Positions 38,372-47,577 of a stretch of DNA of 64,000 nucleotides are shown in pieces. Below the pieces are notes generated by a model. It saw only the letters and a program-made list of their open reading frames with translations. It was not told the origin of the DNA and did not search any database. How positions within the stretch are numbered: position 1 is the first letter of the stretch; the number at the start of each line of letters is the position of its first letter. The stretch comes from JANSWY01 sp965228955 (GTDB lineage: Bacteria > Bacteroidota > Bacteroidia > Cytophagales > Cyclobacteriaceae), in the NCBI GenBank assembly GCA_965228955.1, contig OZ245848.1, positions 682,001-746,000 on the forward strand, written 5' to 3'. The position numbers and the translations under genes are program-made.

Positions 38372-39714
38372 GCAATGGGAAGATGAATTGTGAAGGTAGT
38401 TCCTTTACTGATTTCTGTGGAGACCTGGATATCTCCATGGTGTTTTCTAATGATTTGTCTAGATAAGCTAAGTCCAATTCCTGATCCTTCTTTTTTAGTG
38501 GTATAAAACGGAACAAAGATATTTTCCAAAATGTCCTGAGGAATTCCTGGTCCGTTATCGGCTATTTGAATGGAAACTTCGTTCAGTGATTTGATAAGAT
38601 TAATTCTTATTTCTCCTCCACCTTCCAGCGCTTCTATCGCATTTTTGATCAGATTTATTAAGACCTGCTCAATTAAATCAGGATCAAGATGCGTGATGAT
38701 TTCTTCAGTTGGGAATTCCGATTGTATGGTTACTCCTCTACTAGCTGCAACCTGTTTTTCCAATGCGATAATTCCATTTAGTAGTTCAGAAAGATTGGTT
38801 TCCTGAAGATTGGGGACCGGGATTTTCGCGATATCTCCGTAAGCATTTACAAATGATGCAAGTCCTTTACTTCTTTTAGAAATAGTCTTTAAACCGATTC
38901 TTAAATCCTCTTCGTCTTCCTCTGAAATAGATTCGAGAGAAACAGGTTCGCCATCTTCATTGATGAGCATTTCATTGATTACTTCAGTTAATGTGGAAAT
39001 TGGAATAACTGAATTTTTTATTTCGTGAGTGAGTACACGAATTAGTTTCTGCCATGATTCAAGCTCTCTTTCATCCAATTCACTTTTTATATTTTGAAGA
39101 GCAACCAGCTTATACCATTTATTTCGAAGAATCAACCTTTTAGCAACTACCGACAATTCTTTCCAACTACCATCAACAGAGAAGCGATGTAGTTTTTTCT
39201 CATCGTTTTCTAAATGTTTGATTACTTCATACAACTCAGGGTCTATTTTTTCAATCGCTGTAATTGAACGAAAATAAGGTTTGTTGAATAGTTCTTTGGC
39301 CCCATCATTTAGTAATACCACTTCCTGCTTTTCTTCTTCATAAGCAAGCATTGGTACTCCAGCATTTTCTACGATTGTATTTAGAAACAAATGGTTTGCC
39401 TCCTTTTCAGTTGCTATTTGATGGTATTTTGAGCTAAGAGATTTATAAGCCTGGTATAGAAATTTCTGATCTTTTGAGACACCTACATTTCCCATGAAGT
39501 CATTTTGGTTTACAGCTATTAGAAAATTCAATAGTGATCTTCTATCTCTTTCAACAAACCTGACTAATTCAAATATTGCTAACAAGCAGAATAATATAAG
39601 CCATCCCGCAAGCAACCAAAAAGCAGTGTACGAAAGCACCAAAAAGCCTGCCGCCCCAAAAAGGAAAATTGTTGTAATTCTCCAGATAATATTGATTCTA
39701 TATGCTGCCTTCAA
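38368..39714 (-). CDS. sensor histidine kinase, NtrY-like, TTG start
   Basis: The 448-residue product has two TM helices at ~10-50 with almost no periplasmic loop, a PAS-like region at ~110-205, HisKA with phospho-acceptor H230 (VLTHEIKNSVIPIS), and HATPase motifs: N box LINLIKNAIEAL (N358), G1 DNGPG (386-390) and G2 GSGIGLSLSRQI. It should phosphorylate the sigma-54 regulator encoded at the head of the operon. No ATG is available before residue 74; the frame needs the TTG at 39714. This lies six bases after the TAG of the TlpA-like gene and in the same frame, so it depends on translational coupling or readthrough. Sensing is likely in the membrane or cytoplasm. Confidence 0.88.
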   Translation of the reverse strand: MKAAYRINIIWRITTIFLFGAAGFLVLSYTAFWLLAGWLILFCLLAIFELVRFVERDRRSLLNFLIAVNQNDFMGNVGVSKDQKFLYQAYKSLSSKYHQIATEKEANHLFLNTIVENAGVPMLAYEEEKQEVVLLNDGAKELFNKPYFRSITAIEKIDPELYEVIKHLENDEKKLHRFSVDGSWKELSVVAKRLILRNKWYKLVALQNIKSELDERELESWQKLIRVLTHEIKNSVIPISTLTEVINEMLINEDGEPVSLESISEEDEEDLRIGLKTISKRSKGLASFVNAYGDIAKIPVPNLQETNLSELLNGIIALEKQVAASRGVTIQSEFPTEEIITHLDPDLIEQVLINLIKNAIEALEGGGEIRINLIKSLNEVSIQIADNGPGIPQDILENIFVPFYTTKKEGSGIGLSLSRQIIRKHHGDIQVSTEISKGTTFTIHLPIA

Positions 39715-39720
39715 CTGGAA

Positions 39721-41103
39721 CTACAGATTTAAATTTGATATAGCAGATTGCAGTTCACTTTCGGCATTTGCCTGATCACCAGAAACTGATATATGTGCAT
39801 TTATAATATTACCATTCTGGTCAATCATGATGTGCCTGGGTAGCTTCTCGATTACAAAATCATACAGAATTGGCTCTGCCCAACCTTCTGAAGCGAATAG
39901 CTGAATGTCTGGCAAATTCATTTCTCTTACCAATAACTGCCAATCTTCTACAGAGTCGTCAAGGGATACATAAACGAATTGAACTTTGTCTCCATACTTT
40001 TTTTGAAGTTCAAGAAGCTGTGGTATCTCATTCATAAATTCAATGTTGGTAGTGGACCACACACTCAAAAACAGGTTTTTCCCCTTCAATACTTCAGATC
40101 TTACAGTATCACCGTACATAGAAACAAATTTGAAATCTGGTGATGGTGAACCCGACTGAAGTTTAGAAAGTCTTGACAATACCTCATCAAATTGATCCTT
40201 GTCAGAGTCTGCCAGAGCTTCACCGTATTTATCATAAATTGGTTTTGCATCTTCATATGATACACCAGATGATAAGTATTTATAGAAATTATGAGTATAA
40301 CATGTGTTTCTAACAGCCGCATCCATAATGATATCATCTACAGCTACAAATGATTGCTTAAATTCCTCAGTAATATTTAAATCTGGTGATTTTGCAAGTT
40401 CCATATCCACCAATCCATACACGAAATTATCGAATTGGTATATTCCTATATAACTAGACTCATTCACCGAAACAGATTTCAATCTATCCCAGTACTTTTC
40501 AGACACTTTAAAATTAAAGTCGTCAACCAGATAAGCATGATATGAGGGATATCTTACCATCATTTCGGCATTTCGATACTTAATTTTTGCAGATTCCATA
40601 TCGAAAAATTCTGAGCCGAGTTGGGATCTGTTTAATGTAAGTAGCTCCGTTAATAAAGCTGAAATTGAATCAATTTTTGATAAGAACACCTCTTCAGTGT
40701 TTGTCATAATTTCATCATCTGTGGGAAGTTTGGAAATTTCTTGTCGGATCATATTGAGAACATTATTTGGAACTGAACCTTCACCTTCATATTTGAGAGT
40801 TCCCACAATGTTTTCTGTATCAAATGAAATGGTTAGATCATTTCCAGGTTCCAAATACAGGGTATTAAACCTTCCTCCGTAGTTCATACTCACATATCCT
40901 GATTTGGGGAAGCCAATAGTAGCATCGAATGCTCCCAAAGTATCCAATTTGATGGTGTAGGAAGTGTCTGGAGTTGCTAAGTCGATCAACTCTGCATCTG
41001 GATTAGTAATTGTCCCTTTCAAGTGAAGAGTTTTAGAGCCAGAGCCGCATGAACTTAGTATTCCTATTGAGATAATGGCTAAAAAGATGAATCTGGTTTT
41101 CAT
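39721..41103 (-). CDS. TlpA-like thioredoxin-fold lipoprotein lacking the CXXC cysteines
   Basis: The 460-residue product has a lipobox (LSSC, Cys19). A beta-rich DUF4369-like N-terminal domain (LHLKGTITNPDAELIDL) is followed by a helical middle. A TlpA-type thioredoxin fold covers ~318-455: SPDFKFVSMYGD, the active-site strand LFLSVWSTTNIEF, and the cis-Pro loop KLPRHIMID. At the place of WCxxC the sequence is WSTTNIEF, so both cysteines are replaced (N353 and F356) and disulphide chemistry is not expected. It sits between a response regulator and a histidine kinase, and its ATG overlaps the regulator stop (TAATG). A periplasmic sensing or binding role for the kinase is inferred. Confidence 0.85.
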   Translation of the reverse strand: MKTRFIFLAIISIGILSSCGSGSKTLHLKGTITNPDAELIDLATPDTSYTIKLDTLGAFDATIGFPKSGYVSMNYGGRFNTLYLEPGNDLTISFDTENIVGTLKYEGEGSVPNNVLNMIRQEISKLPTDDEIMTNTEEVFLSKIDSISALLTELLTLNRSQLGSEFFDMESAKIKYRNAEMMVRYPSYHAYLVDDFNFKVSEKYWDRLKSVSVNESSYIGIYQFDNFVYGLVDMELAKSPDLNITEEFKQSFVAVDDIIMDAAVRNTCYTHNFYKYLSSGVSYEDAKPIYDKYGEALADSDKDQFDEVLSRLSKLQSGSPSPDFKFVSMYGDTVRSEVLKGKNLFLSVWSTTNIEFMNEIPQLLELQKKYGDKVQFVYVSLDDSVEDWQLLVREMNLPDIQLFASEGWAEPILYDFVIEKLPRHIMIDQNGNIINAHISVSGDQANAESELQSAISNLNL

Positions 41104-42476
41104 TATGCGTTGATTTTATATTTTCTGATTTTTCGATAGAGAGTAGTCCTGCCTATTCCAAGTTTGATTGCGGCTTCATTGAGTTTGCCATTTGTTTCTT
41201 CTAACGCTTTAATGATAGCATTCTTTTCAATGTCATCCACTTTTAACGATCCTGCTTGAACAGATTTTGGTTTATTGGAAGAAATAAGGAAGTCAGAAGC
41301 CTCCAAAGTGGACCCATCGCTCATAATAACAGCTCTCTCCACGGCATTTTGTAATTCCCGTACATTACCAGGCCAGTGATATTGTTTGAGTTTTTCAATG
41401 GCCTTATCTGATATTCTTAGATTTAGTTTTTCGTATTTAGTACTGAATTTTCTTAAGAAGTGATCCAGCATTGGCTGAATATCTTCTAACCTCTCTCTTA
41501 GTGGTGGAAGATTAATTACAACAGTGTTAATTCGATACAATAGATCTTGCCGGAACTCTCCATTTTCTGAAAGTTCATCAATTGGACTATTGGTAGCACT
41601 GATTAACCTGATATCGATTGGTGTTGTTTGCGTGGAACCAACTCTCTGAACCATTCTGTTTTGTAGCACAGTAAGTAACTTGACCTGCAGCCCAAGATCA
41701 AGATTGCCAATTTCATCAAGGAATAAAGTGCCATTATTTGCTACTTCAAATCTTCCTGCTTTGTCTTCTTTGGCATCAGTAAATGCTCCTTTTTGATGGC
41801 CAAATAATTCAGATTCAAACAATGTGGTTGAGATTGCACCAAGATCCACTTTGATAAATGGCTTAGACACGCGTTTGCTTTCATTATGAATAGCTCGTGC
41901 GATCAATTCTTTTCCAGTTCCGTTCTCACCCAGAATTAGTACACTAGCATCGGTTTTAGCTACTTTATGAATTGTAGCAAGTATTGGCTTCATTGACTCA
42001 GCATTGCCGATCATCACACCATAATCGGAATTCAGGTCTTGACTAAGAATTTTTTCAGTTTCCTTGAGTCGGGAGACTTCTTTCTTTGACTTTTGTAACT
42101 CATAGACCGCATTGACTGTACTTATCAGTTTTTCCTGTTCCCAGGGTTTTACCAGAAAATCAATCGCGCCTATTTTCATACACTCTACAGCAAGTGGGAT
42201 ATCTCCATATGCCGTATTCATGATAACATGAGCATTTGGATCTATCTCCATAATCTTTCTCAGCCAGAATAGCCCCTCATTTCCTGTAGTCGCTCCGGTT
42301 TTGTAATTCATGTCTAAAAGGATCACTTCGTAATGGTCCTTTTCTAACGTTCTTGAAATTCTCTCAGGATTTTCCAGTGTTTCAATGCGTTCGTAGTGTT
42401 TCCGCAAAATTGCTTTTGCTGTATAAAGCACATCAGGATCGTCATCAATGATTAAAACAGAAGCTTTCTTCTTCAT
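41103..42476 (-). CDS. sigma-54-dependent response regulator (NtrC family)
   Basis: I use the ATG at 42476 (MKKKASVLIIDDDPDV); the longer frame from 42527 adds 17 residues lacking domain character and would run through a palindrome. The 457-residue protein has a receiver with acceptor D55 (EVILLDMNY), an AAA+ domain with Walker A GENGTGKELIA, the sigma-54 contact loop GAFTDA in place of GAFTGA, a Walker B region GTLFLDEIGNLDL, the arginine region and HWPGNVRELQNAVERAV. A Fis-type HTH ends it (LNEAAIKLGIGRTTLYRKI). It heads an operon with the lipoprotein and kinase. Two palindromes 35-72 bp before its start are candidate binding sites for the regulator itself. Confidence 0.93.
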   Translation of the reverse strand: MKKKASVLIIDDDPDVLYTAKAILRKHYERIETLENPERISRTLEKDHYEVILLDMNYKTGATTGNEGLFWLRKIMEIDPNAHVIMNTAYGDIPLAVECMKIGAIDFLVKPWEQEKLISTVNAVYELQKSKKEVSRLKETEKILSQDLNSDYGVMIGNAESMKPILATIHKVAKTDASVLILGENGTGKELIARAIHNESKRVSKPFIKVDLGAISTTLFESELFGHQKGAFTDAKEDKAGRFEVANNGTLFLDEIGNLDLGLQVKLLTVLQNRMVQRVGSTQTTPIDIRLISATNSPIDELSENGEFRQDLLYRINTVVINLPPLRERLEDIQPMLDHFLRKFSTKYEKLNLRISDKAIEKLKQYHWPGNVRELQNAVERAVIMSDGSTLEASDFLISSNKPKSVQAGSLKVDDIEKNAIIKALEETNGKLNEAAIKLGIGRTTLYRKIRKYKINA

Positions 42477-42510
42477 GTTATATGAATGGTATTTTGAAAA
42501 TTTAACCAAC

Positions 42511-42525
42511 GTTTCACACTGAAAC
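42511..42525. promoter_or_regulatory. palindrome GTTTCA-CAC-TGAAAC, distal candidate activator site
   Basis: This perfect 6+6 inverted repeat with a 3-bp spacer lies between the divergent regulator and permease genes. It is identical in arms to 42534-42548 and 63901-63915. Its first base is 92 bp upstream of the GG of the sigma-54-like element. Fis-type HTH dimers bind such palindromes. Confidence 0.7.
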
Positions 42526-42533
42526 AAAGAAAT

Positions 42534-42548
42534 GTTTCAATATGAAAC
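42534..42548. promoter_or_regulatory. palindrome GTTTCA-ATA-TGAAAC, proximal candidate activator site
   Basis: The second perfect copy starts 23 bp after the first, about two helical turns, placing both on one face of the DNA as expected for cooperative enhancer binding. Its first base is 69 bp upstream of the GG of the sigma-54-like element. Confidence 0.7.
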
Positions 42549-42600
42549 GGTTTTTAAGATTCAATTTTTTTAAGTCGCTGATTTTTAGCAAGTTATTTTT

Positions 42601-42617
42601 TTGGCACCTGCCTTGAC
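42601..42617 (+). promoter_or_regulatory. sigma-54-like -24/-12 promoter
   Basis: TTGGCACCTGCCTTGAC resembles TTGGCAC-N5-TTGC: the -24 GG is at 42603-42604 and, after ten bases, GA replaces the usual GC. The predicted start of transcription would fall at about 42627-42629, on or next to the ATG of the permease gene, so the mRNA would be nearly leaderless. Confidence 0.5.
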
Positions 42618-42628
42618 TATTTGTAAGC

Positions 42629-45043
42629 ATGATAAAGAATTACCTCACTATCGCTTTTCGGGTTTTTAAGAACCAACCAGTTTATACTGCAATTAATGTG
42701 TTTGGACTAGGTCTGGGCCTGGCTTGTTGTCTGGTTACTTTTATTTTTCTATACCATGAATTGTCTTTCGATTCATTTCATGAGAAAAAGGAGAGCATCT
42801 ACAAAATTGTAACAGAGTATAAAACTGATCAGGGAGACATCAGGCACAACGCTAAGACATCTTATCCTCTTGCATCAGCAATAAATAGAGATTTACCTGA
42901 TTTTGGTAAAGTGCTGGAACTTCAAGGTCCATATGAAAATCAAATCTCTTTCACGCAAAATGGTGATTTTAAAATATTTAAAGAGACCAATACTGTTTAT
43001 GCCAATGAATACTTTTTCGATCTTCTAAGTTTTGAAATCCTACAGGGTGCATCAGGGGAAATACTGCAGCAGCCAGGAAAGCTTTTTATGACTGAAAGAC
43101 TGGCTAAAAAGTATTTTGGAGATATGAACCCAATTGGTCAGATGGTGAGTATTCAGGAGGATTCTGCTAAAGCTGAGGTTGTTGGGATTCTAAAAAATCC
43201 ACCTCTGAACAACAGCTTACCCTTTGAAATGATCATTAGCTATGAAACCTTTCGAAACAGGTACCAAAGTATTCATAAAGACAACTGGGCAATGCTTTGG
43301 GCAGGTTCAACGTACGTTGGTTTTGAAAATACTTATTCCGTAGGAGATAAGGAGTCTCAATTAAATTCCATTCTTGAAAAGTATTTGGATCCTGAAGATG
43401 CTAATAAATATACATACAAATTGATGCCAATCACAGATGTTCACACAAGCGATGAATATGGCAACAACACATATTATACTATCCCTTCTATGTTGGTTTA
43501 TGTGTTGATTGTGTTGGCTGTTTTATTGATAGGTACAGCGTGTTTGAACTTTATCAACTTAGCAACAGCTCAAGCGATTAAAAGAGCCAAAGAAATTGGT
43601 ATAAGAAAGACGATTGGAGGAAATAGAGGCCAACTTAAAGTCCAGTTTTTTCTGGAAACTTTAATGATTGTAGGGCTTGCTAGCCTGGTTGCACTCACTG
43701 TAACTCAAATCATGTTGTTTGCAATCAATAACTACTTGCAGCAGTACACCAATTACAATCTTCAGTTGACATGGCAAGTCATTGGATTTATGGTTCCACT
43801 AATCTTGGCTGTTACTTTACTTGCAGGCTTTTACCCGGCGATTATTATATCTGGATATCATCCAGTTGAAGCTATCAAGAGCAAGATAACGGAAAGAGCA
43901 GGCTCAGGAAATTATTATCTGAGAAGAATTTTGGTTGTTGCTCAGTTTTGCTTCTCAATTATGATGCTTGTGAGTGTTATAATCGTAGCAACCCAAATGA
44001 CCTATCTGAACAATACGGAGATGGGATTCAATAGAGAAAGTGTGGTGCATTTGAAGCTGCCAACTAACTATGATAAAGATCCCAAGGTAAAAAGTTTAGA
44101 AACGAGACTTTTGCAGCTGAATTACATTGAAAGTGCTGCTCTATCATTTGGTCCTCCTATAGGTGGTTTTGGCTGGAACTGTAGCTTCAGACGATTGGAA
44201 AATGAGTATGAAGATGGAATGAATGGTTCTGTCAGGTTTATTGATGAAAACTATGTTGACACATGGGAGATTCCAATAGTAGCTGGGAATGGTCTGAATT
44301 CTAAAAAGGTAAATGATTCAACTTTTCATGTGATTGTCAATAAAAAGTTCCTAGAAAAGATGCAGCTAACTCAGGAGGAAGCAATAGGGATGAAGTTTGC
44401 ATTCAATGGGAACCTATACGGAATAATTGATGCAGTTACTGAAGATTTCAATACTTTCAGTTTAAAGGTCAGCATGCAGCCAGTTATAATGGCTTACCGT
44501 CCTGATTACTTTTCAGGAATCGATATTCGTCTGAATAAAGACTTTTATACTGTTTCCGCAGAGGTTGAAGATGTGTTGAGAGAATTCTATCCTCTGGCCT
44601 ATTTTGATTTTGTAATTCCAGAGGAGGCCATTCAGTCTTCTTATGCACTTGAAAAATTTGTTTATAGAATCATCCTGATTTTCAGTGGAATGTCTGTTGT
44701 TATAAGCATTATTGGACTGTATGGGCTGGTGTCATTTATGGTAGCTAGAAATAGGAAAATGATTGGAGTGAGAAAGGTTTTTGGCGCATCGACTGCTTCT
44801 ATTCTAGGAATTTTCGCAAAAGAATACTTAATTCTTCTGGGAATAGCTTTTGTCATTGCAAGTCCATTGGCCTATTTGATAGGAGAGAATTTCCTTTCGT
44901 CATTTGTGTATAGAATCCCTCTAAGTCCGATGTTTTTTGTAGCAGCATTTTTAATTGTAATCCTAATAGCTGCTGTAACCGTAGGATGGAAGTCATATCA
45001 ATCGGCAACTCAAAATCCCGCAAACTCATTAAGGTACGAATAA
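42629..45043 (+). CDS. FtsX/MacB-type ABC transporter permease
   Basis: The 804-residue product has an N-terminal TM (INVFGLGLGLACCLVTFIFLY), a MacB-type periplasmic core, an FtsX block near 290-420 (with EIGIRKTIGG near 322), then a second TM/periplasmic/FtsX set with MIGVRKVFGAS near 709. The duplicated architecture is common for Bacteroidota permeases that work with MacB/LolD-like ATPases in export or lipoprotein handling; no ATPase gene is present in the window. It is divergent from the sigma-54 regulator gene, with palindromes and a -24/-12-like element between, and is probably its target. A paralogue follows after 30 bp. The end (NPANSLRYE) matches its paralogues. Confidence 0.9.
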   Translation: MIKNYLTIAFRVFKNQPVYTAINVFGLGLGLACCLVTFIFLYHELSFDSFHEKKESIYKIVTEYKTDQGDIRHNAKTSYPLASAINRDLPDFGKVLELQGPYENQISFTQNGDFKIFKETNTVYANEYFFDLLSFEILQGASGEILQQPGKLFMTERLAKKYFGDMNPIGQMVSIQEDSAKAEVVGILKNPPLNNSLPFEMIISYETFRNRYQSIHKDNWAMLWAGSTYVGFENTYSVGDKESQLNSILEKYLDPEDANKYTYKLMPITDVHTSDEYGNNTYYTIPSMLVYVLIVLAVLLIGTACLNFINLATAQAIKRAKEIGIRKTIGGNRGQLKVQFFLETLMIVGLASLVALTVTQIMLFAINNYLQQYTNYNLQLTWQVIGFMVPLILAVTLLAGFYPAIIISGYHPVEAIKSKITERAGSGNYYLRRILVVAQFCFSIMMLVSVIIVATQMTYLNNTEMGFNRESVVHLKLPTNYDKDPKVKSLETRLLQLNYIESAALSFGPPIGGFGWNCSFRRLENEYEDGMNGSVRFIDENYVDTWEIPIVAGNGLNSKKVNDSTFHVIVNKKFLEKMQLTQEEAIGMKFAFNGNLYGIIDAVTEDFNTFSLKVSMQPVIMAYRPDYFSGIDIRLNKDFYTVSAEVEDVLREFYPLAYFDFVIPEEAIQSSYALEKFVYRIILIFSGMSVVISIIGLYGLVSFMVARNRKMIGVRKVFGASTASILGIFAKEYLILLGIAFVIASPLAYLIGENFLSSFVYRIPLSPMFFVAAFLIVILIAAVTVGWKSYQSATQNPANSLRYE

Positions 45044-45073
45044 ACTCAATCTAAAAAACGAAATCAAAAACTC

Positions 45074-47548
45074 ATGATACGCAATTATATATTCACGGTA
45101 ATGCGCCAAATAAGAAAGAACAAGACTTTTTCATTTGTCAATATAGTGGGACTAGGTGTTGGTATGGCAGCTTGTTTGCTCATTGCTCAATATGTCTATT
45201 TTCATCTGAATTTTGATCAATTCCATTCTGAGAGTGATCATATTTACAGACTTCAGGCAGAAACCACAAAAGACGGTGAGTCAATTGGAACTACCATTTC
45301 TTTTGGGCCTCTGGCGGGTCCGGAATTAGTAGCGCAATCACCTTTGGTTAGTAACTACACTAGATTTTGGAGTATCAATTATATGAATAATTCCATAATC
45401 AGAAAAACTGAAAAAGGTTTTGCTACTTTTGATCAACCTGGTGTATTTCTAAGTGAAAAGAACACTTTTGAGATATTCAATTTGCCAATTGTAAAAGGTA
45501 GTCTTGATAAGTTTGGAGAGCCAAACAAAATGGTAATTGACGAGTGGACTGCTGGAAGGTACTTTCTTCCAGAGGAGGATCCAATTGGACAAAACCTTGA
45601 GCTAAGTGGTAATCAAGGAGCTAAAATGTATGAGGTTGTTGCGGTGATGAAAAACTTACCTGAAAACACGCATCTGGACTTCAATGTACTTCTATCATTC
45701 GATTCTTATAAAAACTATTTCCGTCCAAACCTGACCTGGTCATCTGGAAATAATCTGATCTATTATAAAGTTAGTGATCCTACCAAAACAGATGAGATTC
45801 TAGCCACATTCGAGCCAATGTTTGAGAAAAATGCTGGTGAATCTCTTAGAAACTATGGATATACATTTGACTTTTTTCTGGAATCAGTACCAAATATTCA
45901 CTTGTTCGAAGATTCTTCTAATGCCGCGGATTTTAAAGCTGGGGTGAAATCAAGTACTGTTTATGCCTTGGGGATAATAGCGGTTGTGATTCTGATTATC
46001 GCCTGGATTAATTACCTAAACCTGGCTTTCGTAAAAGTCTTTGAGCGATCTAAGGAAGTTGGGGTGAGAAGAGTAATGGGATCGGGGAATAGACAGATTT
46101 CATTATTGTTCATGCTGGAAGCTATCACCATCAACGTTATTTCTTTCTTGTTTGCATTGACAGTTGCTCAATTGACTTCTCCTTTAATGAAGATGATGAC
46201 TGATTTTGAATTCTCTTTATTGCAACAACCGGAGATCACATTTGGAATGCTCTTGATCGTAATATTAGGATCTGTACTAACAGGAATCTACCCTTCAGTA
46301 ATAATGAAAACTTTAAATACCTCGTCATTGCTGACTGGAAAAGCTAAGTCGTCTAAAGGTAGTAATAGACCAAGACAAGTTTTGGTCAGTCTTCAATTTG
46401 CAATTACATTTTTATTGGTTGCCGGAACTGCCACTATTTTCAAGCAGATCATGTTTATGAAAAATGCAGAGCTTGGAATCAATATTGATCAGGTAATGGT
46501 ACTGAAAGCACCTCCTGGAGATATTGCGGGGCAGAGTAGAGAATTTGTGAATAATTTCAACGCATTGAAGGAAAATCTATTGAGAAACTCTTCGATTAAG
46601 GATGTAGTAAGTTCCGGTGAATTACCTGGAGAAGAGATTGGTTGGGGAGGATCTCTTTGGCTACAAGGGCAAACACAAGATCAATCCGTAAGCACAAGAT
46701 TAATTTCTATGGGAAGAGGATTTATCACTTTTTTCGACATAGAGCTTGCTGCGGGAAGGATGTTTCAGGAGAATGACGATCCATGGTCAAGAGGAGATGT
46801 GATCATCAATGAAAAGATGGTGGAACAACTTGGACTAGCAAGTGCTGAGGAAGCCATTGATAAGAAAATAGAAGGGTTCTATTCGGAGGTGCCGTTGGTC
46901 GTAAGGGGTGTAGTGAAGAATCATCATCATACATCGCTTCATAATGATTATGATCCAATAGCCTATATTTTAAGTAGCTGGCAAGAATATTATTTTGTCA
47001 AACTAAATATTGATGAGAGTCTTCCTTTGGAGCAACAAGCCCAACAGATGAAATCTAATATTGCTTTGGTTTCTAATGAATGGAGTAAGGTATACACCAA
47101 TAACCCTATTGACTATTTCTTCCTTGATCAAAATTTTGATCAGCAGTATGAGGCCGATGAGAAGTTTGGGAAGCTGTTTACTACTTTTAGTATACTGGCA
47201 ATTCTGATTGCATGCCTTGGATTGTTTGGGTTGACCACTTTTATGTTGCAAAAAAGAACCAAAGAGATTGGTATCAGAAAAGTTTTAGGAGCCGATACTG
47301 GTGATTTAATTGTATTGCTTTCTAAAAGCTATGTTACATTAATTGTTATTGCATTTGTAATTGCAATTCCTGTTGGATGGAAACTTCTTTCTACATGGTT
47401 AACTAACTATACTTTCAGAATCGAAATTGGACTTTGGTTTGTGTATTTACCACTTTTAATTGTATTGGCAATAGCGGTATTAACTATTAGTGTAAGAGTT
47501 TTAAAAGTTGCGAAAAGTAATCCGGTTGATTCCTTGAGATATGAATGA
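45074..47548 (+). CDS. FtsX/MacB-type ABC transporter permease, second of tandem pair
   Basis: The 824-residue product has the same plan as its upstream neighbour: TM1 in FVNIVGLGVGMAACLLIAQYV, a periplasmic core, FtsX block one near 295-420 (EVGVRRVMGSG near 331), and FtsX block two near 700-815 (EIGIRKVLGADTG near 727), ending NPVDSLRYE. It starts 30 bp after the first permease gene and probably shares its sigma-54-like promoter. The two could form a heterodimer, or each may homodimerise with an ATPase encoded elsewhere. A strong hairpin terminator follows at 47552. Confidence 0.9.
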   Translation: MIRNYIFTVMRQIRKNKTFSFVNIVGLGVGMAACLLIAQYVYFHLNFDQFHSESDHIYRLQAETTKDGESIGTTISFGPLAGPELVAQSPLVSNYTRFWSINYMNNSIIRKTEKGFATFDQPGVFLSEKNTFEIFNLPIVKGSLDKFGEPNKMVIDEWTAGRYFLPEEDPIGQNLELSGNQGAKMYEVVAVMKNLPENTHLDFNVLLSFDSYKNYFRPNLTWSSGNNLIYYKVSDPTKTDEILATFEPMFEKNAGESLRNYGYTFDFFLESVPNIHLFEDSSNAADFKAGVKSSTVYALGIIAVVILIIAWINYLNLAFVKVFERSKEVGVRRVMGSGNRQISLLFMLEAITINVISFLFALTVAQLTSPLMKMMTDFEFSLLQQPEITFGMLLIVILGSVLTGIYPSVIMKTLNTSSLLTGKAKSSKGSNRPRQVLVSLQFAITFLLVAGTATIFKQIMFMKNAELGINIDQVMVLKAPPGDIAGQSREFVNNFNALKENLLRNSSIKDVVSSGELPGEEIGWGGSLWLQGQTQDQSVSTRLISMGRGFITFFDIELAAGRMFQENDDPWSRGDVIINEKMVEQLGLASAEEAIDKKIEGFYSEVPLVVRGVVKNHHHTSLHNDYDPIAYILSSWQEYYFVKLNIDESLPLEQQAQQMKSNIALVSNEWSKVYTNNPIDYFFLDQNFDQQYEADEKFGKLFTTFSILAILIACLGLFGLTTFMLQKRTKEIGIRKVLGADTGDLIVLLSKSYVTLIVIAFVIAIPVGWKLLSTWLTNYTFRIEIGLWFVYLPLLIVLAIAVLTISVRVLKVAKSNPVDSLRYE

Positions 47549-47551
47549 TAT

Positions 47552-47576
47552 AAGGGGGCTGTATGCTCCCTTTCTT
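47552..47576 (+). terminator. intrinsic terminator after the permease pair
   Basis: AAGGGGGC (47552-47559) pairs with GCTCCCTT (47565-47572), with one G-U pair and a 5-base loop, followed by TTCTTATT. It begins 3 bp after the permease stop. Confidence 0.75.
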
Positions 47577-47577
47577 A

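Noticed and set aside
42477..42527. Upstream start for the sigma-54 regulator (17 extra residues)
   Set aside because: The extension runs through the GTTTCA-N3-TGAAAC palindrome and lacks receiver-domain character; the start at 42476 begins directly with the receiver.
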